The translations under genes and the position numbers were made by a program. Below the pieces are notes generated by a model, which was not told the DNA's origin, searched no databases, and saw only the letters and a program-made list of their open reading frames with translations. A stretch of 64,000 nt of DNA, taken from positions 1 through 64,000 of the forward strand of contig JBMYTN010000001.1 of assembly GCA_049604415.1 (NCBI GenBank), in the 5' to 3' direction. Positions 7,688 through 14,778 of the stretch are shown here, piece after piece. The stretch comes from JBMYTN01 sp049604415 (GTDB lineage: Bacteria; Pseudomonadota; Alphaproteobacteria; Rhodospirillales; Rhodospirillaceae). Numbering within the stretch: position 1 is the first letter of the stretch; every line of letters starts with the position of its first letter.

Positions 7688-8023
7688 TTATTTCTTGGTC
7701 TTCAGCTTCGGTTCGTATTCTTCTGAAACGGGATATTTTTCAAGAAGTTCGTCGATTTCTTTTGTGATTTCACTATTTTTAATACTATTTAGTCTAACTT
7801 CTTCCCTTAGTCGCAAAGTTTTATCTATAAGATCTTCGTGTTCTAGTATCGGGGCAATGAGCTTTCTAACTTTTGCGTTTTCTTTATTTTGTTTTTTCAC
7901 CCATCGTTCAATGCTCCTTATTGTAAGCCAATCATGCAGGCCGAACAGGCAATACAAGACGGCAAAGGCCAGCGCGCCAACCATGCCGATGAGCATTGAT
8001 ATGAGAAAGACACCTTCGATCAT
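7688..8023 (-). CDS. Small membrane protein with cytoplasmic helical tail, probable prophage moron
   Basis: The 111-residue protein has one strong transmembrane segment near the N-terminus (VFLISMLIGMVGALAFAVLY). A charged helical tail rich in Lys and Glu follows (WVKKQNKENAKVRKLIAPIL, then LRLREEVRLNSIKNSEITKEIDELLEKY). I do not recognise the family. It lies on the opposite strand inside the late tail operon, between E' and T, and is much more AT-rich than the tail genes on its left. These are typical features of a moron expressed from its own promoter in the lysogen. Superinfection exclusion or another envelope role is an inference. Its start lies 14 bases from the start of T on the other strand. 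Confidence 0.7.
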   Translation of the reverse strand: MIEGVFLISMLIGMVGALAFAVLYCLFGLHDWLTIRSIERWVKKQNKENAKVRKLIAPILEHEDLIDKTLRLREEVRLNSIKNSEITKEIDELLEKYPVSEEYEPKLKTKK

Positions 8024-8037
8024 GGGGGCATAAAATC

Positions 8038-10704
8038 ATGGCTATTGATGATATTCAAGTCTCACTCAAATTAAATGACGATTTGTCTGAGCCTGTGAAG
8101 AGTGCGACGTCAGAGCTTGAAAAGCTTAAAAAACAGCTGTCAGGAACATATGAAAAGCTTGAAGGTTTAGAAAATACTGCAAAAAAATTGACTGGCCTGC
8201 AGGAATTATACGCCAAGACAAGAGATAACTCTGAGGCTATGGTGAAATTAAAAAATCGATTGAGTGAGGCTGAAGCAGAAGAGGCAAAGCTTTCTCAAAC
8301 GTCGGAAAAAAGCCTTGCCCAGACCATTCGTTCGCTTGGAATTCGAATGAAGTTGAATACAGAAATAACCAATACAGCCAATAAAAGCTTAGTATTACAT
8401 CATGAAATTAAAAAATTGAAGTTTTCACTACAAGATGCTGATGTTAATAGCGCGAACCTGTCAGAAAAGCAGAGCATTTTGGCAAAAACGATCACAGAAA
8501 CGAAAAAGCAAGCTCAACGTCAATCACAAGAAATAAATAAAATTAATTACGATAAGAACATTGAAAATATTGAAAAAGTTTATGAGGCACATAAGAAACT
8601 AGCGGCCCAATTTATAAATAGTGGTAAAGAAAAAATTGGAAAAGGAATGGGAATAATTGATGAGTTTATGAGTGCGACTCAAAGTGGCCGGCAGCATGAT
8701 GCGGATCTACAGGAAATAATATATGGTAATGGTCTATCTAAATCTTCGACAGAATTAGGAACAATCTTAAGTGTATCTGATGCTCAAAGTAGAGTAACTG
8801 AGTTTACTAAGCCTGAAATAGCGAGTGCATCTGCAGTATTATCTCGTTCCGGAATGAGTAACGCAGATATTGAAAAGTATTCAATGAGTTTTCTTAACTA
8901 TGCAACGATAAAAGGGGATACGCCGGAGTCAGCAACAAAAGAAATTATGTCAACAATAAGTGCCGCCAACCTTAAAAAACCACAAATAAATGAATTTCTT
9001 GACCTTATAACAACTGGTTTTTTCCAAGGGAAAGTAAGCATTGATAATTTAGGAGAGTCTGTTAGACAAAATTTGTCTGAATTGAGCGAACTAAAAATAT
9101 CTCTTCAGAGTAGCTTGGTGATGCTCACGATGATGGGCAAGATGAACGTATTTGGTCCAGAAGCAGGGATAAGGATCAAGGAGTTACATTCTCAGCTTTC
9201 CAGCACCCAGGGGGTTGATGCCCTTGAGAAAATTGGTGTCAGTGCGATGAACGCAGATGGAAAGCTCCGGGAGCTTCCAGAAATTGTAAGAGACTTAGCC
9301 TCAGCCACAGAAAGCATGGATCCTGCCGCAAAACTAGCAGCCTTTGACTCGATTGCTGGTGCCGGTCAGGGAGAACAGCTTGCTCAGCTGATTGAGGGCA
9401 TGAACCTCAATGGGATCGGCTCCATAATTGAGGCGATGCAAGGGTCTCAGGGAGAACTTGCCCGATTGGCAAGTGAAAAGAGAGACACGCTTGGTGTTGA
9501 CCTACTTATTTTTCAACAATCTCTTGATGGAATTTCAATTGCCCTGAATGATATTGCAAAGGGACCAATGCAGTACGTTGTTCAGGGTATGACGGTATTA
9601 ACCCACGCCGTTACAGATTTCATTCAAAATAACCAAATTTTGGTTGGTATTATCATGTTTGTCATCGCTGCTTTCGCTGGGATCATGGTGATTTCCGGTG
9701 CGGCCCTTGTCGCAATTGGAAACCTGATCCTCGGGTATGCGGCAATGAGATTTGCTTTTTTGAAAGTTGCAGCAGCCGCCCAGTGGTTATTCCCAGTTTT
9801 GATCAATGGCTTGCGCACTGTCGCCTCCGTTCTCATTGCCAATCCGATTGGGTTAGCGATCGCCGCAATTGCTGTTGTTGTCGCAGTTGTGGCCTGGCTG
9901 ATCTATGACAATTGGGAGTGGATAAAGAATGTCCTCAGCTGGTCTCCCTTGGAAATGCTGGCCGCTGCCTGGAATGGCATCATGGATTTTCTGGGGCTTG
10001 AAAACCTAAAGACCGATGTGGAAGGAATTTGGGAAGCCATCAAAACTATCCTCAGTTGGTCACCTCTAGGAATGCTGATCCAGGGTTGGAACGGCATCAT
10101 GGGCGCGCTAGGCCTTGATAGCTTAGTGGTCGATGTCGATGCGATTTTCGCCCAAGTGAAGGCCATTCTTTCTCAGCCTCCAATGGAAACCATTCAAGCC
10201 GCTTGGACCAATATTAAAAGTGCCTTCAGCATCGATACATTGGAGGAGGATTTTCAAGCTGTTTGGGATTCTCTCCTGGGGATCCTCAGTTGGTCTCCGA
10301 TGGAAACCATCGAAGGTGCTTGGAAAGGTGTGACCAAGTTTTTTGATGATCTACCGCAAACCTTTAAAGGAGTGGTAGACGAAGTCACAAAACTCATCGA
10401 TCTGGTTCCGGATCTTCCAGACATTGAAGTGCCTGAGTGGTTTAGCCTGAGTTACCTCTTTGGCGAAGACGAAGAAGGCGCTGACAGTCAAAAACCCGCA
10501 TTGGCAAAAGCAAAACTTGCTCCAGCACTGGCGGGTGCTGGGGGGACAGTCAACAACAATACCCAATCTGTTCAAATCACCGTCAATGCGGCCGAGGGCA
10601 TGAATGAACAAGACGTGGCCAATCAGGTGGCGCTTCTTATCAGGCAACAAGGCGGATTGTTGGGAATGCCCAGCGGTCAAGGCCAACTCTATGATGGAGC
10701 GTGA
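8038..10704 (+). CDS. T: Tape measure protein T
   Basis: The 888-residue protein sets tail length. Residues 1-180 are predicted coiled coil. Residues about 230-480 carry the phage-tail tape-measure core (SRVTEFTKPEIASASAVLSR, NYATIKGDTPESATKEIMST, then FFQGKVSIDNLGESVRQNLS). Two hydrophobic clusters at about 535-573 and 598-625 are the usual membrane-active segments. Four exact-period 39-residue repeats follow from 632. The first half (to about 9450) is AT-rich with A/T-ending codons, whereas the last third has the codon use of the neighbouring tail genes, so the gene looks mosaic. The C-terminus overlaps U. Confidence 0.9.
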   Translation: MAIDDIQVSLKLNDDLSEPVKSATSELEKLKKQLSGTYEKLEGLENTAKKLTGLQELYAKTRDNSEAMVKLKNRLSEAEAEEAKLSQTSEKSLAQTIRSLGIRMKLNTEITNTANKSLVLHHEIKKLKFSLQDADVNSANLSEKQSILAKTITETKKQAQRQSQEINKINYDKNIENIEKVYEAHKKLAAQFINSGKEKIGKGMGIIDEFMSATQSGRQHDADLQEIIYGNGLSKSSTELGTILSVSDAQSRVTEFTKPEIASASAVLSRSGMSNADIEKYSMSFLNYATIKGDTPESATKEIMSTISAANLKKPQINEFLDLITTGFFQGKVSIDNLGESVRQNLSELSELKISLQSSLVMLTMMGKMNVFGPEAGIRIKELHSQLSSTQGVDALEKIGVSAMNADGKLRELPEIVRDLASATESMDPAAKLAAFDSIAGAGQGEQLAQLIEGMNLNGIGSIIEAMQGSQGELARLASEKRDTLGVDLLIFQQSLDGISIALNDIAKGPMQYVVQGMTVLTHAVTDFIQNNQILVGIIMFVIAAFAGIMVISGAALVAIGNLILGYAAMRFAFLKVAAAAQWLFPVLINGLRTVASVLIANPIGLAIAAIAVVVAVVAWLIYDNWEWIKNVLSWSPLEMLAAAWNGIMDFLGLENLKTDVEGIWEAIKTILSWSPLGMLIQGWNGIMGALGLDSLVVDVDAIFAQVKAILSQPPMETIQAAWTNIKSAFSIDTLEEDFQAVWDSLLGILSWSPMETIEGAWKGVTKFFDDLPQTFKGVVDEVTKLIDLVPDLPDIEVPEWFSLSYLFGEDEEGADSQKPALAKAKLAPALAGAGGTVNNNTQSVQITVNAAEGMNEQDVANQVALLIRQQGGLLGMPSGQGQLYDGA
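9931..10398 (+). repeat. Four 117-base repeats within the tape measure gene
   Basis: The motif (I/V)LSxxPxExxxxAW recurs at residues 632, 671, 710 and 749, exactly 39 codons apart: VLSWSPLEM, ILSWSPLGM, ILSQPPMET and ILSWSPMET. Each is followed by a helix and a short hydrophobic stretch. The exact period points to tandem duplication of one unit. In tape measures, the number of such units can alter tail length. Confidence 0.85.
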
Positions 10705-10706
10705 TG

Positions 10707-11132
10707 ATGTTGATGGCTCTTGGACAATTTGTGTTTCAGCTCAGCTCCTTGCCCTTTGACCAGGTCAAGCGCCGGTCCGGCATGAAATGGTCGGAGAAAA
10801 ACCCCATGGGGGGGGAGCCGGTGCTGCAATATTTGAATAATCAGGCCAAAACCCTGACCCTGACGGGCAAAATTGTGCCCGAGCTGACCGGATCCCGGGA
10901 CGAGATCGAGGTTCTGGACGGCATGGGCCGCAGCGGCAAGGCCTGGGTCCTGATGTCAGGCGTCGGGCGGGTGTTCGGGGTTTATGTCATCGAAAGCATT
11001 GATGACACCTCGTCCCATCTGACCGCTGAAGGTCACCCGCGGTTGACCAGCTTCACCATCACTCTGAAGCGCTATGGCGATCGGGCCCCACCGGCCATGA
11101 TGGGCGCGCTGAAAGAAAGCCAGGCCACATGA
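10707..11132 (+). CDS. U: Tail protein U (P2 gpU-like)
   Basis: The protein has about 141 residues. MLMALGQFVFQLSSLPFDQV and KRRSGMKWSEKNPMGGEPVLQY are clear gpU signatures, and gpU caps the tail tube terminus. The gene opens with GTG-ATG-ATG-TTG-ATG. GGAG at 10696-10699 favours ATG 10707, but 10701 or 10704 are equally open. It overlaps the T stop and is followed by D with an ATGA overlap. Confidence 0.88.
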   Translation: MLMALGQFVFQLSSLPFDQVKRRSGMKWSEKNPMGGEPVLQYLNNQAKTLTLTGKIVPELTGSRDEIEVLDGMGRSGKAWVLMSGVGRVFGVYVIESIDDTSSHLTAEGHPRLTSFTITLKRYGDRAPPAMMGALKESQAT

Positions 11133-12127
11133 CCCCGGACTATCGCTTGCTCGTGGATGGCAAAGACCTGACCGAGGTCTTTCGTCAGATGGCCACCCAG
11201 ATCCGCCTGACCGATAAGTCCGGGGTGGAGGCTGACGAAATCAACATCACCATTCCAGACCCCCTGCAGGATATCGAGGCCCCACGCCATGGGGTGACCA
11301 TAGAGCTGTTTATGGGCTGGAAAGGGCAGGGCCTGACCAATATGGGCAGCTATACGGTCACCGATGATGGGGCCAATGGCAATCCAGACAGCATTTGGTT
11401 TAGCGGCCATAGTGCGGACCTGCGCGGGACCATCAAAGAACAACGCGATGAGTCCTATCATGACACCACCTTGGGTGCGGTGTTGCAAACCGTGGCGGAT
11501 CGCAATGGGCTGGAAGCGGCCATTGATCCGACCTTGGCCGCTGTTCGGGTTCCCCATATCGACCAGACCACCGAGAGCGATGGCCATTTTCTCACCCGGC
11601 TTGGCAAAGACCATGACGCCATCGCCAGCGTGAAAGGGGGGCGGTTGACCTTTGTGCCCTCGGCCACAGGCACCTCCGGATCCGGCGAACGCCTGGCGGA
11701 GCTGACCATTGACCGATCCCAGACCACGGCGAATTACAGCTATAAGAACCAGGACCGGGAAGGCTCCTTCACTGGCGTGGAAGCCAAGTGGCGCAAATAT
11801 GGGGATGCGGAAAATGGCTCGATTGTTGAGGGCTCGACCGACACTTTGAAGAAGCTGAAAAAAATGTATCCCAGTGAGGAAGAAGCCCAGGCCGCCGCCC
11901 GGGCCGCCATGGGCAAGGTTAATCGGGGGCAAAAGGAGATCAGTTTCACCCTGGTGTTGGGCGATCCGACGTTGTTTGCGGGCTCGCCCTTGCGCCTGAC
12001 CGGATGGCGCAGCGCGATCACGCAAGAAGCCTGGTTCGTCAAAGAAGTGTCCCACACCATGGGCAATGACGGGTACATCTCTCAGGTCAAAGCGGAGCTT
12101 GCAGCATCTCAGTCAGAAAACGGTTGA
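11129..12127 (+). CDS. D: Late control/baseplate hub protein D (P2 gpD-like)
   Basis: The 332-residue protein begins MTPDYRLLVDGKDLTEVFRQ. It contains IRLTDKSGVEADEINITIPD and later the hub-type segments GVTIELFMGWKGQGLTNMGS and DGANGNPDSIWFSGHSADLR, all typical of gpD, the T4 gp27-like hub to which the V spike binds. The length is close to P2 gpD (387) but shorter. It ends the tail operon and overlaps U by ATGA. Confidence 0.9.
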   Translation: MTPDYRLLVDGKDLTEVFRQMATQIRLTDKSGVEADEINITIPDPLQDIEAPRHGVTIELFMGWKGQGLTNMGSYTVTDDGANGNPDSIWFSGHSADLRGTIKEQRDESYHDTTLGAVLQTVADRNGLEAAIDPTLAAVRVPHIDQTTESDGHFLTRLGKDHDAIASVKGGRLTFVPSATGTSGSGERLAELTIDRSQTTANYSYKNQDREGSFTGVEAKWRKYGDAENGSIVEGSTDTLKKLKKMYPSEEEAQAAARAAMGKVNRGQKEISFTLVLGDPTLFAGSPLRLTGWRSAITQEAWFVKEVSHTMGNDGYISQVKAELAASQSENG

Positions 12128-12318
12128 TTGATCTATCCGAATAAGGATTGATTTGTTATAAAATATGGACTGACGCGATGCGGCCGCAAAGCTGCTGGTG
12201 CTTCGCCAGTTGGTGTGCTGCTGTAGCTCAAATTGTCAGGGCCATGCCTCAGCGACTATCGATGTGGGATTGGCTCTTGGTCCAACCGGACCCCGCTTTC
12301 CATAGAAAGGAGTGGCCC

Positions 12319-12519
12319 GTGAAGCAGAATGCGATGGATTGCCCGGTCTGTGGGCAAAAGACCAAGACGGTCAAGACGACGCTCATGACGCCCCATGTCA
12401 AAGAAATCACCTATAGCTGTCAGAATTCTGACTGTCTGCACAGTTTTGTTGCGACCCTTGAAGTGTCCCGCACCATTCATGCGTCTTTGTTGAAACTATC
12501 CCCTCAGCCAATTTTTTGA
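12319..12519 (+). CDS. ogr: Ogr/Delta-type zinc-finger late activator
   Basis: This 66-residue protein reads MKQNAMDCPVCGQKTKTVKT and then YSCQNSDCLHSFVATLEVSR. The CPxC...CQNxxC arrangement is the four-cysteine zinc finger of P2 Ogr and P4 Delta, activators of late phage promoters. AAAGGAG six bases before GTG 12319 fixes the start; an upstream in-frame ATG at 12148 would add a non-homologous extension. Its position after D is the same as in P2, so it probably drives the V-to-D operon. Confidence 0.82.
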   Translation: MKQNAMDCPVCGQKTKTVKTTLMTPHVKEITYSCQNSDCLHSFVATLEVSRTIHASLLKLSPQPIF

Positions 12520-12624
12520 GGCGGACTGCTTCTGTAACTGTTGACTCTTGGAATAGTCTCAATGCTTTTGGCTTGGTGCCTTTTTTACAACCGTCAGGCT
12601 AACTCAACTTTGGCTGCCTAAGCT
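12520..12624. terminator. Possible terminator between convergent ogr and repressor genes
   Basis: The 105-base gap between two convergent stops contains a weak GGCTTGGTGCC fold followed by TTTTTT (12570-12586 region) and GACT/AGTC arms around 12544-12559. The stem is short, so this is only a weak candidate for a transcription end on the plus strand. Confidence 0.3.
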
Positions 12625-13056
12625 CTAATCCGGCAGAACCATATTTAACAAAGCTTCAACATTTACACTATCTTCTTCTGGAAACTCTGACAGGAGACGG
12701 CTCAAGGCTAGGATAATCTTTGCTTTTCGTTGGGGAGAGAAGGGCCTTTCTTTCCAAACTTGATCAGAGAGCACAACAGCTTTTTCGATGATCGTTTCAT
12801 CCAACAGGGTCGAGCGGGTGCGGGGGCCGTCCCCCGTCATCAGCCAGTCCAAGGAGACGTCGGTGCTGCGGGCCAGATTGAACAGCCCCATGCTTTGGGG
12901 GTCGCCGTCTCCCGTGAGCCATCGATGAACCGTGGTTTTGCCAACCCCGGCGGCTTCAGCAAACTCTTCTCGGGTGCGAAAATGGTTTTTTTCTAACCAA
13001 GACAGTCTTTCTGAGAGGCCCTGCAGGTAGCGATCACGCTCGCTGATCGGGGGCAT
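12625..13056 (-). CDS. Phage repressor, HTH XRE family
   Basis: The 143-residue protein has an N-terminal helix-turn-helix: FRTREEFAEAAGVGKTTVHR followed by WLTGDGDPQSMGLFNLARST and DVSLDWLMTGDG, the typical layout of CI/C-type phage repressors. The C-terminal half is helical, with no visible LexA-like Ser/Lys protease motif, so dimerisation without self-cleavage is inferred. GGAGG six bases before ATG supports the start. It is divergent from the Ner-like gene and probably represses the lytic promoter in the 137-base gap. Confidence 0.85.
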   Translation of the reverse strand: MPPISERDRYLQGLSERLSWLEKNHFRTREEFAEAAGVGKTTVHRWLTGDGDPQSMGLFNLARSTDVSLDWLMTGDGPRTRSTLLDETIIEKAVVLSDQVWKERPFSPQRKAKIILALSRLLSEFPEEDSVNVEALLNMVLPD

Positions 13057-13193
13057 TAAAAACCTCCATTTGTTTTTGATAGATCAAAATGACCCCATAG
13101 GTGTTTTACTCAGTTTCGCACAATTGGTATTCGAAGGGCGATATATCCGAAAATGGAATTGACAAATACCATAAACGGACCTAAATCATCCCC
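13057..13193. promoter_or_regulatory. Lysogeny/lytic switch region between repressor and Ner-like genes
   Basis: TTTTGATAGATCAAAA (13074-13089) is a perfect 7+2+7 palindrome 18 bases upstream of the repressor start, a good operator candidate. On the plus strand TTGACA (13159-13164), 17 bases and TAAATC (13182-13187) form a plausible promoter only six bases from the ATG of the next gene, implying a leaderless or nearly leaderless mRNA. No Shine-Dalgarno precedes that ATG, which agrees. Confidence 0.6.
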
Positions 13194-13478
13194 ATGATTG
13201 ATTTAACAACATGGGCAATCCCAAAGAGTGATCAGCTGCGGGCAAATTGGATCCGTGGGGTATTGCGCATGTTGGGTTGTACACACAAGCAGATTGCAGC
13301 AGAGCTGAACGTGACCCCACAGGCGGTAAATGCAAGCATTACTGGACGTGGATCTTCTCGAGTGCGGGTGAAGATCGCCGAAATCTTCGGCCTCGATGTC
13401 GAGGATCTGTTTCCTGGCATGCCCAACACGCCTCGGGCCCCTAAACGTCCAAAGGGTAATCGGCACAGGGAAGGGTGA
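13194..13478 (+). CDS. Ner/Nlp-like DNA-binding regulator (Cro analogue)
   Basis: This 94-residue protein carries a helix-turn-helix, GCTHKQIAAELNVTPQAVNA, then SITGRGSSRVRVKIAEIFGL and DVEDLFPG. The final DLFPG segment is shared with Mu Ner and Nlp proteins. A basic tail follows (RAPKRPKGNRHREG). It is divergent from the repressor and is the first gene of the early transcript, the place of a Cro or Ner repressor. No ribosome-binding site is visible; the predicted promoter would give a leaderless message. Confidence 0.75.
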   Translation: MIDLTTWAIPKSDQLRANWIRGVLRMLGCTHKQIAAELNVTPQAVNASITGRGSSRVRVKIAEIFGLDVEDLFPGMPNTPRAPKRPKGNRHREG

Positions 13479-13812
13479 GGGAGCCATGAGGGAAACAATC
13501 GCATTGAGATGTCGCACGGGCGCTTTGCGGACCCTGAGTGGAACGGTTCAGACGGGCATTGGTCATCCTCCCACCATGCCCCGTCTTCGGTCAGGACTGG
13601 CGGAGGACGATCGACCGCGACCCCCTTTGCTGCACCGGTCGTTTGTCAGTCCTGGCCGATCCGCTTCTGCGATATGTCCAGAGGTTTGGAGCAGGTTTTT
13701 TCCGATTACCCGGACTGTAGCCTCGGTCAAAACCCATTCTGGGGCGACCGTTTGGGCATCCTCGGGGCCTGCGAGCGCGTTCAACGCGCCATGTGGTGTC
13801 GTCGCGCCAGCC
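13479..13812. other. Unresolved stretch after the Ner-like gene
   Basis: Two overlapping plus-strand frames are open here. One starts at 13486 behind GGGAG; the other starts at 13509 (MSHGRFADPEWNGSDGHWSS) without a good ribosome site but with a more protein-like composition. Both run through the antisense of the HicB-like gene, so neither has a credible C-terminus. I cannot choose between them. A truncated or decayed phage gene is possible. Confidence 0.3.
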
Positions 13813-14088
13813 TTAAACCAGGGCCTTGGGAAAGACCAGCGGTCGTCCCTGGGCGGAAGAGGGCATGGGCAGCGTTCTGCCCGCCTTTTTTGCGGCCGCC
13901 AAGGCAACAAACAAGGCGTCGGCAACCTCAGTCAAAGCCTCGGCTCTGGTCAATCCATCGGTCACGCAGCCTTGAACATCAGGACATCGCGCCACAAAGC
14001 GGCCGTCTTCGTCTTCTTCAAGGTTTACCGGATAAGCGAGGCTCAAAACTTGGTGCTCCTTCTCGTCGGGGAGGATGGGGCCAGTCAT
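13813..14088 (-). CDS. HicB-like antitoxin-family protein, apparently without a HicA partner
   Basis: The 91-residue protein from ATG 14088 reads LAYPVNLEEDEDGRFVARCP, then DVQGCVTDGLTRAEALTEVA and DALFVALAAAKKAGR, the partially degraded RNase-H-like fold of HicB antitoxins. The usual C-terminal DNA-binding domain is absent: the frame stops after RPLVFPKALV. I see no HicA (short dsRBD-like toxin) on either side. It may therefore be a solo phage regulator or a remnant. An upstream in-frame ATG at 14145 would add 19 residues that do not look like the family. Confidence 0.65.
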   Translation of the reverse strand: MTGPILPDEKEHQVLSLAYPVNLEEDEDGRFVARCPDVQGCVTDGLTRAEALTEVADALFVALAAAKKAGRTLPMPSSAQGRPLVFPKALV

Positions 14089-14373
14089 GACGCGGTCGGT
14101 CTGTGCGATGCGGCATGCGCGTATGGGACGGCGTCTTCCTTCCATCGGACTGCAATGGTGCAGTGGGTGTTCAAGGGACGCAACTCTTTCACAAACCCCG
14201 TCATCGTTCCGGTTGTTTTGACCGCCTGGGATCGCACAAAGAGGTTACTAAGACAAAATCTCCAAACCTGGGATATAACAGTTTTGCTGTTGACAACTTT
14301 TGTTTACATTTCTTTTTTTGTTTATTTTCAGTACATTAGTTTATCTTTGGCCTGTCGGAGCGTCAACACTATT
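14089..14373. promoter_or_regulatory. AT-rich control region before the early replication genes
   Basis: No gene is supported here. Around 14290-14350 the sequence is AT-rich and carries TTGACA (14290-14295) and near-repeats TGTTTACATTT, TGTTTATTTTC and TAGTTTATCTT at spacings near ten to fifteen bases. These could be regulator sites for the genes that follow. A clear -10 box is not seen at the right distance. Confidence 0.35.
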
Positions 14374-14499
14374 GTGCGCGAAACGGTCCTCTTGGCGGGG
14401 ATAGAGGAGGGCCTAAAGACGAGGGCTCAGACCGCTCTGCATGCGGCAAGCAGTGGGGCGAGGATAAACCAAGGGCTGACTGCGAGGATTTCGCGATGA
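14374..14499 (+). CDS. Possible small early phage ORF (41 residues)
   Basis: GTG 14374 opens MRETVLLAGIEEGLKTRAQT, then ALHAASSGARINQGLTARIS, and R. The stop TGA overlaps the ATG of the next gene (ATGA), the same coupling used elsewhere in the prophage. That is the main support. GGAG lies 13 bases upstream, farther than ideal. No family is recognised, and it could be chance. Confidence 0.3.
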   Translation: MRETVLLAGIEEGLKTRAQTALHAASSGARINQGLTARISR

Positions 14500-14777
14500 C
14501 CCCTTCTCACACAAGCCCTTCGGCCATGGCGGCATTGTCTTTCCGGGTCACCGCCGATCAGCTACGAGAACTGGTCGAAAGCGCAAAACTCCACGCCCGT
14601 GTTGCCGCCAGCTATACCGCTCAGGCAGCTGTTTTGGCCGCATCGCAAAAACCCAAGGAAGCCGCCCGTCTCTTTGACGAAGCCCGGGTTTTTGATGAGC
14701 ATTCTGAACGTCTTTTCACCATCGCTGAAGAAGTTGCCAACCGCGAGCTCCCTGATCAGTCAGGCTGCGGAGGCTGA
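14496..14777 (+). CDS. Small phage protein of unknown function
   Basis: This 93-residue protein is helical and alanine-rich (FRVTADQLRELVESAKLHAR, then VAASYTAQAAVLAASQKPKE, AARLFDEARVFDEHSERLFT). The pattern resembles a pair of TPR-like helices, but I do not recognise the family. It lies directly before the primase-helicase and one base separates the two reading frames. This suggests a role in, or co-expression with, phage replication. Confidence 0.6.
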   Translation: MTPSHTSPSAMAALSFRVTADQLRELVESAKLHARVAASYTAQAAVLAASQKPKEAARLFDEARVFDEHSERLFTIAEEVANRELPDQSGCGG

Positions 14778-14778
14778 G

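Noticed and set aside
7455..8033. Plus-strand 192-codon frame opposite the moron
   Set aside because: Its Ser/Phe-rich translation has low complexity and no ribosome site. The minus strand gives a regular membrane protein with coiled-coil tail.
9931..10398. CRISPR array
   Set aside because: The repeats are protein-coding units of 117 bases without constant spacers; no CRISPR repeats or cas genes occur in the window.
674..12127. Tailocin (phage tail-like bacteriocin) instead of a prophage
   Set aside because: Integrase, excisionase-like gene, primase-helicase and repressor are all present next to the tail genes, which fits an integrated phage; missing head genes may lie outside the window.
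14089..14300. HicA toxin partner for the HicB-like gene
   Set aside because: No frame on either strand shows the HicA core (GSHH-type motif) next to it.
13396..14499. Plus-strand frame of 367 codons spanning the accessory pocket
   Set aside because: It runs through the antisense of the HicB-like gene and overlaps the Ner-like gene; its composition is not protein-like except perhaps the last 41 codons.
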